NCBI RefSeq assembly: GCF_007830125.1
Contig: NZ_VLLG01000005.1
Location: forward strand, 434,001 to 498,000
From: Chitinophaga japonensis
GTDB taxonomy: Bacteria; Bacteroidota; Bacteroidia; Chitinophagales; Chitinophagaceae
Reading direction: 5' to 3'
Length of the DNA stretch: 64,000 nt
This document shows positions 51,597-58,505 of this stretch, one piece after another. The translations under genes and the position numbers were made by a program. Every line of letters starts with the position of its first letter. Position 1 is the stretch's first letter. The notes under the pieces were generated by a model, which had not been told where the DNA came from, did not search any database, and saw only the letters and a program-made list of their open reading frames with translations.

Positions 51597-51938
51597 GCGC
51601 ATTATATCGCCTTCAAAAATTTTTGTCCGATAGAATAAATAATTGTTAAATCTTTCAGGTAATTTCATTTCCAGACACAACGATATGCGAGCCCTGCGTG
51701 CCCCTCACATGCAGGAATTTTTTTGGACCCTCAAAATTGTTTGATCTATGCCAGGAAAAATATTTCCGCATTAATGGAGCCCGAAACACCCGTATCACAA
51801 CATAGCAAAATTTAACCCTTACCTGCAGCAGCGCTGCGGGGAAGCCATACTATTAATTGACTGAAAACCTGTCTGCGGCAGCAAGCGATGTATCTATTGT
51901 TTGCAGTACAACTGCATGCTTGCCCGCTAACCAATACT
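51597..51938. other. 342-bp intergenic region
   Basis: Follows the AraC-like gene and precedes the 259-aa hypothetical. No promoter consensus, terminator or repeat recognised. Confidence 0.4.
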
Positions 51939-52718
51939 ATGACCATGAACATTCTAAAAGTAGCGGATGGTATTACAGGATTATTCCCCCGGAAAATTGC
52001 GGTGAACATTGTGCATGCCGTCAGCGGCGAAACAGTAGCCACTTACAAGGCAGACCTGGAAAGTCTCCCGGAATCCTTTAACCGGCCTACTGTGATGGAG
52101 ATCAACGGGCAGGCCTGGCGTGTTACCAAAGCAGATCCTGTACATATGGACCATGTGCGGCGACGCAAAGGACTGATGCTGCATGTGCAGAAGGCGGCGC
52201 AATTCCAAACATTTAAGTCCCTGGTACCGACGCGGGCAGCCTTGCTACCCGTAGCGGTGGTGCCATCCATAGCGCATGATAGTACACTGACTATTACACC
52301 GGATGAATGGCGGCAGCTCGAATTCCTGCCGGCGGACCTGCAGCCTGTTGTAGAAGAAGAAATACTGCTGATTGAAGCGGTGATGCAACGAGTGCCAGAT
52401 GATAATGCCTTGTTGGGTTACGATACCGTGCATATCCGGGAAAGGATCGGCACTACTCCCCTGCGCATTCCGTTTGATAACTTTTACCAGTCGGTGAAGG
52501 GGAAAGAAAAGGGGGTGGTGCGCCTGGATGATCATGCGGTTATTGAGCATGGATTCTTTATCCGGTCGGAGCATTATGTGTATTACGGTGTGATGGAGGG
52601 TGAGGATATTGTGCAGTTGTGTTTGCGGACGTTTGATAGTGCGGATGATGAGTTTAGCAGTGTGGTGGAGGGTTGGGATCTGGTATTGGTGGATTGGTGT
52701 GGAGGGAGGGTGGTGTAG
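51939..52718 (+). CDS. Hypothetical protein, first gene of the HTH-kinase/LanC operon
   Basis: 259 aa from MTMNILKVADGITGLFPRKIAVNIVHAVSGETVATYKADLESLPESF; a start at 51888 would add 17 residues without signal-peptide character. Soluble, mixed alpha/beta, ending in EHYVYYGVMEGEDIVQLCLRTFDSADDEFSSVVEGWDLVLVDW. No family recognised. The last ~200 bases have a marked G+T bias on the coding strand. It ends 32 bp before the HTH gene, so co-transcription is plausible. Confidence 0.65.
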   Translation: MTMNILKVADGITGLFPRKIAVNIVHAVSGETVATYKADLESLPESFNRPTVMEINGQAWRVTKADPVHMDHVRRRKGLMLHVQKAAQFQTFKSLVPTRAALLPVAVVPSIAHDSTLTITPDEWRQLEFLPADLQPVVEEEILLIEAVMQRVPDDNALLGYDTVHIRERIGTTPLRIPFDNFYQSVKGKEKGVVRLDDHAVIEHGFFIRSEHYVYYGVMEGEDIVQLCLRTFDSADDEFSSVVEGWDLVLVDWCGGRVV

Positions 52719-52750
52719 GGACCAATTTCATTCACGATAAAGCATTTTCC

Positions 52751-53056
52751 ATGTATTACGAGGAAACTATAAGACGAATAGAGAAGATTGATCGCCTTAT
52801 CCGGATAAAAGGAACCGGCAATGCAGCTACACTGGCAGAAAGGCTTGGTGTTTCAAGGGCAAGCGTTTACGAGTACCTGGACCTCATGAAACAGCGTGGA
52901 GCGCCTATTAAATATTGCCAAAGCAGGAAAACCTTTTACTATGATGAGGAAGGACGCTTTGAGACCAGCTTTGTGCCTAACAAAGGAGTAGGGCACCCGT
53001 TAAATGACGTAGCCTCTCTAGTTCCATTTGTACTCATGATACCAGCCTTGCTATAG
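52751..53056 (+). CDS. Small winged/HTH regulator
   Basis: 101 aa. MYYEETIRRIEKIDRLIRIKGTGNAATLAERLGVSRASVYEYLDLMKQRGAPIKYCQSRKTFYYDEEGRFE is a DeoR/HTH_11-like DNA-binding domain (helices about residues 5-50, wing about 51-70). The last ~25 residues (PNKGVGHPLNDVASLVPFVLMIPALL) are hydrophobic and do not look like part of the domain, possibly a remnant of a frameshifted end. Starts at ATG 52751. It ends 9 bp before the kinase-LanC gene and likely regulates this cluster. Confidence 0.78.
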   Translation: MYYEETIRRIEKIDRLIRIKGTGNAATLAERLGVSRASVYEYLDLMKQRGAPIKYCQSRKTFYYDEEGRFETSFVPNKGVGHPLNDVASLVPFVLMIPALL

Positions 53057-53065
53057 ATCAGTTAT

Positions 53066-55240
53066 ATGTATACACCAGGTGAAAAAATAAAGTGCATTAT
53101 GAATCCTCAAACAGTCAGTGCTACCACCCATAATACAGAAGCGACCGAAACCAAAGGAAAGGTAGAGAAGAAGAGCGGTAAACGTATCGGGTACAACTAT
53201 ATTATTTTGAAAAGCCTGAAAAAAAGCCAGAAAAATGATGTAGTTAAGTGTATTTATATAAAAGGATTAACAAATTTCGGTATCTGTGTGATCAAGGAAG
53301 GTTCCTTCGGGGACTCTATGGATAAATATGGCCGGGACATCAGAGACAGGCTTATCTGGCAAAAACAGCTACACGAAACCTTACACCGGAAAATTCCCAT
53401 CCCCGGTTCATTGGGCAGTTTTGAAGAAAATGGAAATTATTACCTTATACTTGAGCGAGTAAAGGGAAAGTCTCTCCATGCAATCTGCAAAGAAAAAAAC
53501 AAGGAACTCAGGAAAGCGGTAACCACAGGGACCCATCTGGGATTAAATCTTCTGGACTATTTATTGCAGATTGTCTCCATATTGGATAAATTACATTATT
53601 ACAAAATAATACACCGTGATGTTACAGTAGCAAATTTTATGGTAACACCTACAGGTAAAGTAACCGTCATCGATATGGAGCTTAGCTATTCCCTTCAGCA
53701 ACAGTTCCCCTCCCCCCCTTTCACTTTAGGCACATTTGGCTTCATGTCGCCGGAGCAAGAAGCTACACAACCTCCAACTGTGCAGGAAGACATCTTTTCG
53801 GTCGGAGCCATTATATTGTTGATATGGAGCGGTATATGGCCTAACAAATTAACCAACGGCACTACAATTGAGGAATTAACCAGAAGAGTGTTTTTCCTTG
53901 TTCCCGATGAACGCATAGCCAAACTGGTGCTAAAATGCATCCATCCGGTAGCTGACCAGCGCCCTGATCTGAAAACAATATTTAATACTATAAGCGAATA
54001 CCGGGAAGATCTACAAAAAAAAAGAAAACGTTCCCAATCAAGGGCGGATACATTTCACCGGGAAGAAATCCTGGACACCATCCAACGTACAATAGGAACA
54101 ATTCATAGCCCTTTAATGGCCGACGAGGAAGGCTGGTTCTCAGACGACATGAACTATATCGAAAACCGAAGTACCAACAAAATCTATAAAGTTCACAATG
54201 CCGGCTTCAGTTATGGGGCGAGCGGCATTATATACGCCTTAAGCAAGGCCCGGTCGCTGGGTTTTGATGTACCACCTACGTCTCCGGAAATTAAAAAAGG
54301 TCTACACATCATAGAGGAAAGGTATATCGAAAAGGCAAACTCATATCCCGGACTTTTTCAAGGCGGAGCTGGGATTGCGTCAAGCCTGGCAACAGCAATA
54401 CAATGCGGATTGATTGCGCCTGACCGACAATACACTGACTGGATAGAAATGCTGCTAAAGAGAGAGAATAAACAATTAAACCTGGCATATGGCGCGGCCG
54501 GACAGGGAATGGCACATTTGCTATGCCGGCCTTATATTTCCCAATATAATCTGGAGGAGCATTTGATCAGCTATGCCGATCAAATGCTGGAGCACCAGGA
54601 AAAGGACGGCTCATGGATACGCTCAACAAATGACAAAAAGAAGAAGATAACCAAGGGATTTGCCCATGGTGTTGCAGGCATCGTATACTATTTACTTGAA
54701 GTTTCAAAACGCTATCAATATAATGAAGCGTTTTCCGGGGCACAAAAAGGGTTAAAATGGTTATTAAAAAAATCGATCAACAAAAGTGGGGCACTCATAT
54801 GGCTAAACTCCGAAAACAAATCCCCCCTGCCGCCCTGGTGGAGTGATGGTGGTCCAGGCATTGCGCTTTCATTCATTACAGCCTATGCAATTTCCGGGAA
54901 TCATCTGTATAAAGAATGCGCTACAAAAGCCCTGCAAATACATGACAAATATATACTTCATTCTAACCTAAGCCAGTATCAGGGATTAAGTGGACTGGGA
55001 GAAATATACCTGACAGCCTTCCACCTTCTAAATGACCAGGAATGGCTGGACCGGGCTGCATGGATTGCCCAGGTGATCATGCACTTAAAGAAAGAAAATA
55101 CCAGGTGTGGTCCATATTGGCTGGTGGGAAACGAGCCTCAGCCGGTAGCCAACTTTATGGGAGGTAACTGTGGAATCCTCCATTTCTTAATGCGTTACTG
55201 CTATCCGGACAAGCTTAGTTTACCTTTAATAACTGGTTGA
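53066..55240 (+). CDS. Protein kinase-LanC fusion (class III lanthionine-synthetase-like, no lyase domain)
   Basis: 724 aa, cytosolic. Residues ~40-315 are a Ser/Thr kinase fold: CVIKEG (K77), IHRDVTVANFM (HRD 183-185, N190), VIDMELS (D203, the DxE variant seen in LanKC kinases) and GTFGFMSPEQ. Residues ~375-715 form a LanC-like alpha-toroid with repeated G-x-x-G turns: FSYGASGI, LFQGGAGIA, LAYGAAGQGMAH, GFAHGVAGI, WWSDGGPGIA (591-600), YQGLSGLGEIYL, GNCGILHF. The LanC zinc ligands (WCxG, LCHG) are replaced by Ser, Tyr and Gln, as in class III cyclases. The N-terminal lyase domain of ~200 aa found in LanKC is missing. ATG 53099 is an alternative start. AT-rich compared with the flanks. Confidence 0.85.
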   Translation: MYTPGEKIKCIMNPQTVSATTHNTEATETKGKVEKKSGKRIGYNYIILKSLKKSQKNDVVKCIYIKGLTNFGICVIKEGSFGDSMDKYGRDIRDRLIWQKQLHETLHRKIPIPGSLGSFEENGNYYLILERVKGKSLHAICKEKNKELRKAVTTGTHLGLNLLDYLLQIVSILDKLHYYKIIHRDVTVANFMVTPTGKVTVIDMELSYSLQQQFPSPPFTLGTFGFMSPEQEATQPPTVQEDIFSVGAIILLIWSGIWPNKLTNGTTIEELTRRVFFLVPDERIAKLVLKCIHPVADQRPDLKTIFNTISEYREDLQKKRKRSQSRADTFHREEILDTIQRTIGTIHSPLMADEEGWFSDDMNYIENRSTNKIYKVHNAGFSYGASGIIYALSKARSLGFDVPPTSPEIKKGLHIIEERYIEKANSYPGLFQGGAGIASSLATAIQCGLIAPDRQYTDWIEMLLKRENKQLNLAYGAAGQGMAHLLCRPYISQYNLEEHLISYADQMLEHQEKDGSWIRSTNDKKKKITKGFAHGVAGIVYYLLEVSKRYQYNEAFSGAQKGLKWLLKKSINKSGALIWLNSENKSPLPPWWSDGGPGIALSFITAYAISGNHLYKECATKALQIHDKYILHSNLSQYQGLSGLGEIYLTAFHLLNDQEWLDRAAWIAQVIMHLKKENTRCGPYWLVGNEPQPVANFMGGNCGILHFLMRYCYPDKLSLPLITG

Positions 55241-55261
55241 ATCACCAAATATCAGGGCATG

Positions 55262-56110
55262 CTATCTGATTCTCGTACGGTCCCCTCTGGCATCAATTTT
55301 ATAGAAACGGCCTTCTTTTATAAGCAGCGCCTCCGGCTTTCCATACAACGGATCTACCCCCATATTTACCAATTTCCCCTTAAAGGCATCCGTGTTTAGA
55401 TCCAAAGAAGGATTCCCGGTTATTATTGCATTAACATCAAAATGGTCCGCCACTGGGTAAGTCTTAATCTCCCGTTTCTGAGCAACAAATAAATCCTCCG
55501 GGCGGGCATAATACGAACGGGCCATGTTATTGATTTCCGTTATCGATAAATGGGGCTCATAAACTTCTTTAAACATAGTGCTATGCAAAAAACACATATC
55601 CCCTATTTTCTCTATAATATTCTTATGCCGCAACCATCTCCACAACTCGTTATTTCCGTCGTATAGTGCAGTAGATGGATGCTTAGACGACTTCCTTTTC
55701 ACAGCATACCTCGGATGAGCATATCGCCATTCTCCGTTCAGGTTTGCGATCTCGCGGTTACTCAAAATAAAATGAACATATCCACCCGACCTGGCCGCCT
55801 TCTCTTCCAACGAATATATTAGCCAGAGGCATGCTATGCCAAGCTCGCTCTCTTCAAAAAAATTCCCCAAAAGGACAAGGTGCCCGTTACCGTAGGTCCA
55901 TCTATAGCTTTTGTCTATGACACCATTCATCAACAAAAGCCTTCTAAAATACCGGAACTTACCACTAATATTAGCTAACACCAATATTCTTCCAGGGGTT
56001 TCATGTTCCGATGGTTCATTATGACAGTTTCTCTTCAGTCGTAAAGAAAAGTATACTCCAGCCCGCTTCGCACCCGGCTCGATCAGTGATATTCTTGTCT
56101 TGGGTCCCAT
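55262..56110 (-). CDS. Degenerate metallophosphatase paralogue (pseudoenzyme)
   Basis: 282 aa, without a signal peptide. It aligns along its whole length with the C-terminal phosphatase half of the 58506-61079 protein (shared LWLIYSLEEKA, GGxVHFIL, NIIEKIGD, PEALLI and others). The metal-binding motifs are lost: SDIEGD is ANISGK (46-51), GDFFDRG is GNFFEES (82-88), GNHE is SNRE (117-120), TGHT is TGNP (231-234); only the His of FxHxx remains. Reading frame intact, so probably a non-catalytic binding protein or a recent decaying duplicate. Last gene of the minus-strand cluster. Confidence 0.82.
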   Translation of the reverse strand: MGPKTRISLIEPGAKRAGVYFSLRLKRNCHNEPSEHETPGRILVLANISGKFRYFRRLLLMNGVIDKSYRWTYGNGHLVLLGNFFEESELGIACLWLIYSLEEKAARSGGYVHFILSNREIANLNGEWRYAHPRYAVKRKSSKHPSTALYDGNNELWRWLRHKNIIEKIGDMCFLHSTMFKEVYEPHLSITEINNMARSYYARPEDLFVAQKREIKTYPVADHFDVNAIITGNPSLDLNTDAFKGKLVNMGVDPLYGKPEALLIKEGRFYKIDARGDRTRIR

Positions 56111-56153
56111 ATGACCAAATTCATTTGTTATTGAATCACAAATCTGACAAATA

Positions 56154-56720
56154 CTATTCAGCTATGCCAGAGAAAAAACCATGTAAATTTTCCTTTACTG
56201 TTGCAGGAATAACCTCGATCTTTTTATAGACCCTTTTATTGGCGGTATAATATATCATAGGTTTATCATAAAACAAATCATACTTAAATCCCCGGTTACT
56301 ACTATCCAGGAACAGCCTGCCTTCAACAACGGGCAATTCCGCTCCCTGCTCCCTGAAATAACTGTTTATAGTTTTATATCCTCCTCTTGCAGAAATAACA
56401 ATAAACCGGTTATGAGGCAAGGCATCCCTATGCTTAACAATACTGTCGATGGCCTTCTTCCGGCAAGCCGGGCAACTGGCCTGTACCGGTAATATCAGGA
56501 ATGCCAACGAATCTGCCTGCACAGCTTCCGGAACAGCATTCCGGGTAACGGTCAGAATGTCACCAAAAACTTTCGCCTGCTCTTCAGGCTGGGTGATCAT
56601 TATACTATTACCACTTTTCGCCGCCTGCCTTCCGCAGGCCGTCACTAACAGGATGAGCAACAAAAAAACAAATACCTTTCCTGCCGAAACATTCCTTCTA
56701 CTTTTAACGGATAATTCCAT
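56154..56720 (-). CDS. Thioredoxin-like lipoprotein
   Basis: 188 aa. Lipoprotein signal with lipobox VTAC (Cys29), then a thioredoxin-like domain with CPAC at residues 83-86 (LPVQASCPACRKKAIDSIVKHRDALP). The C-terminal half (RLFLDSSNRGFKYDLFYDKPMIYYTANKRVYKKIEV) fits the fold. Envelope-anchored redox or folding role by inference. It lies 43 bp upstream of the pseudo-phosphatase gene: together they mirror the thioredoxin-phosphatase order of the fused protein at 58506. Confidence 0.78.
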   Translation of the reverse strand: MELSVKSRRNVSAGKVFVFLLLILLVTACGRQAAKSGNSIMITQPEEQAKVFGDILTVTRNAVPEAVQADSLAFLILPVQASCPACRKKAIDSIVKHRDALPHNRFIVISARGGYKTINSYFREQGAELPVVEGRLFLDSSNRGFKYDLFYDKPMIYYTANKRVYKKIEVIPATVKENLHGFFSGIAE

Positions 56721-56771
56721 AGTAATTCTTTTTAGTATACATTAAAGCATCCAGACAAACTATCATTCGAA

Positions 56772-57989
56772 TCATTTATTACCCGAAAACCCCAATTGGC
56801 CGGTCGCCAGATCGTTGTAAACCAATCTCACAAAGTGGAGCCCATATTCATCACGCGGATTCACCCTTGCATAAATACCACCATTTGCAGTAAAGAAAAT
56901 GGACTTCAATATCACCTCCTTATTAATAGAAGACTCGCCAATAATCCTGCAATGCTCATCAAAAATAATCAGCCGTTGCTCCCGCTCCCAATTCTTAGCC
57001 TGGTAATCTGCCATACTAATTCCGGACTTTGCCACCCTCAGATAGCGCTTTCTATATGGATCAAAGTAAATAGGCCCATATGAATCCCTGGTCAAATAGC
57101 TTCTATAATTACCTTCGTTATCCTCCAATGTATCCTTACTCACCGGGAGGATTATATCGGCTTGCCGGCGACTTTTGGCATAATAGGCAACGTGGTAATC
57201 TGTCAGATCGGTTTCGTAGATATTTGAATCAGCCGGGAAGCTAAAAACAAAATTATTCCGGTTATTATAACAGTAGCTGTAATCCAGGAAATGGTATCCA
57301 TAGATATTTTCCTGATACATTACAGGTAATGGATAGCACAAGCTAGCCTTATCATTCTCCATATCAAACCGATACAGTAGTTTCCATTGTCTCAATGCCT
57401 CCAGCGATGTTTCCTTTACGTAAGGGCGGGTACTGGCGTACAGTAATCCTTCTTTTACAACCGGGGGATTGGTGTTCTCAAATTTGGCCCAGGCGTTAGG
57501 TGGATCTTCAAGGAAAGCGGCACTTCCCTTAAGCCTGCCGGAGCTGTCAAACAGAAAGCATCTGTTCCTGGTATTTATAAAAACACTGTCAAAGTTCCTG
57601 ATATAAACCGTTGTCTTAAATAACTTCTCCCCGGGAAAAAAGCTCTTAAGTATGATCTTCTTTAGCAGTTTTCCGGATTGAAAGTGGTATATATTAATAG
57701 ATTCGGAGCGCCGGTCATAAAAAGAAATATACTCCTCTTTGCCTTGTGAGAAAATGTTAAAAGATTTAATAACATTATATGTATTCTCATTTAAACTAAA
57801 CGTTACTGTATCTGTTGTCTCCTTCAATTCTACCAGATCATAATTGGGCTCAGTATATCTATACACGTTATCCACTGTATGGGCAGTTTCATTACAACTG
57901 AGGATAATAATTATATGCACCACAGCCAGCATGCACACCCCATTTTCACGTTCAAATAAATAACGTATCACAAACATTAACAGCTTCAT
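56772..57989 (-). CDS. Beta-propeller-like lipoprotein (DUF4221-like)
   Basis: 405 aa if started at MKLLMFVIRYLFERENGVC; the signal ends IIIILSC (possible lipobox LSC). ATG 57932, inside the signal, and a longer start at 58076 are alternatives, so the exact N-terminus is uncertain. The mature part has repeated beta strands (KSFNIFSQGKEEYISFYDRRSESINIYHFQSGKLLKKI, VFINTRNRCFLFDSSGRLKG, QRLIIFDEHCRIIGES) as in the six-bladed propeller lipoproteins (DUF4221/BF3164 type) of Bacteroidota. These are frequently found with thioredoxin-like proteins and small exported peptides, as here. Confidence 0.68.
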   Translation of the reverse strand: MKLLMFVIRYLFERENGVCMLAVVHIIIILSCNETAHTVDNVYRYTEPNYDLVELKETTDTVTFSLNENTYNVIKSFNIFSQGKEEYISFYDRRSESINIYHFQSGKLLKKIILKSFFPGEKLFKTTVYIRNFDSVFINTRNRCFLFDSSGRLKGSAAFLEDPPNAWAKFENTNPPVVKEGLLYASTRPYVKETSLEALRQWKLLYRFDMENDKASLCYPLPVMYQENIYGYHFLDYSYCYNNRNNFVFSFPADSNIYETDLTDYHVAYYAKSRRQADIILPVSKDTLEDNEGNYRSYLTRDSYGPIYFDPYRKRYLRVAKSGISMADYQAKNWEREQRLIIFDEHCRIIGESSINKEVILKSIFFTANGGIYARVNPRDEYGLHFVRLVYNDLATGQLGFSGNK

Positions 57990-58028
57990 CCAATAAACAT
58001 TTATAGCCAGGTGGCCTGTCCTGATTTT

Positions 58029-58070
58029 AAGCAATGGCTTTCTACAAAGAGTCATAGAAAGCCATTGCTT
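58029..58070. other. Long perfect stem-loop behind the peptide gene
   Basis: 15-bp perfect stem AAGCAATGGCTTTCT (58029-58043) / AGAAAGCCATTGCTT (58056-58070), 12-nt loop, between the peptide stop and the propeller gene. No T run follows on the minus strand, so it is more likely an mRNA-stabilising or processing hairpin than a terminator. Confidence 0.7.
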
Positions 58071-58100
58071 ATTCATTAAATTGATAAAGGAGGCGGTGTT

Positions 58101-58358
58101 TTACTCTACAGTAGTACCCATACTGGTGGGAACAAGCCCACCCGTAGTACCTGAGTCAGCAGTAAAAATGCAAGACTCCCCGGCGGCAGGAACGCAGGTG
58201 ACAGAAGCACCGTCTGAAGAAGGTACTATAGAGTTCATGCCAAATTTATCGGCATCCTTTGCTTTGTCCTTTGAAGGAATGACGGCGGCAGTTACAGCAG
58301 AAGTCACTGTTAATACCAATCCCAGAATGGACAGGTTTTTAAATGATAACGGTTTCAT
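58101..58358 (-). CDS. Small exported peptide, Ser/Thr/Cys-containing
   Basis: 85 aa. N-terminus MKPLSFKNLSILGLVLTVTSAVTAAV looks like a signal peptide; a charged stretch (PSKDKAKDADKFG) follows, then a tail rich in Ser, Thr and Gly with two Cys (GASVTCVPAAGESCIFTADS and onward). Small secreted proteins of this layout (DUF6520- or NVEALA-like) accompany TlpA and propeller lipoproteins in Bacteroidota; assignment to a named family is not possible by eye. A role as substrate for the nearby kinase-LanC protein is speculation. It is framed by stem-loops on both sides. Confidence 0.65.
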   Translation of the reverse strand: MKPLSFKNLSILGLVLTVTSAVTAAVIPSKDKAKDADKFGMNSIVPSSDGASVTCVPAAGESCIFTADSGTTGGLVPTSMGTTVE

Positions 58359-58381
58359 AATAGAACATTTAGATGGTTAAT

Positions 58382-58420
58382 AAACAAAAAAGGTAATCAA
58401 TGGCCACTAGAATTACCTTT
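58382..58420 (-). terminator. Terminator/attenuator 24 nt before the peptide gene
   Basis: Stem AAAGGTAAT (58389-58397) / ATTACCTTT (58412-58420) followed on the minus strand by TTTTTGTTT. It ends the phosphatase-fusion transcript directly upstream of the peptide ATG, or attenuates read-through into the peptide gene. Confidence 0.65.
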
Positions 58421-58430
58421 CTAAATTAGC

Positions 58431-58463
58431 ATTAACCTGTCCAGCATGACTGGACAGGTTAAT
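58431..58463. other. 14-bp perfect hairpin upstream of the terminator
   Basis: ATTAACCTGTCCAG (58431-58444) / CTGGACAGGTTAAT (58450-58463) with a 5-nt loop. Tandem with the terminator at 58382-58420, in the 147-bp gap between the phosphatase-fusion and peptide genes. Confidence 0.7.
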
Positions 58464-58505
58464 AATTCTATTACAAAGCCCTGGGTTAATTACGTATAAT
58501 GAGGT

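Noticed and set aside
58081..58380. 99-codon open frame on the plus strand over the peptide gene
   Set aside because: Antisense to the peptide; the minus-strand product has a proper signal peptide and gene-like flanks.
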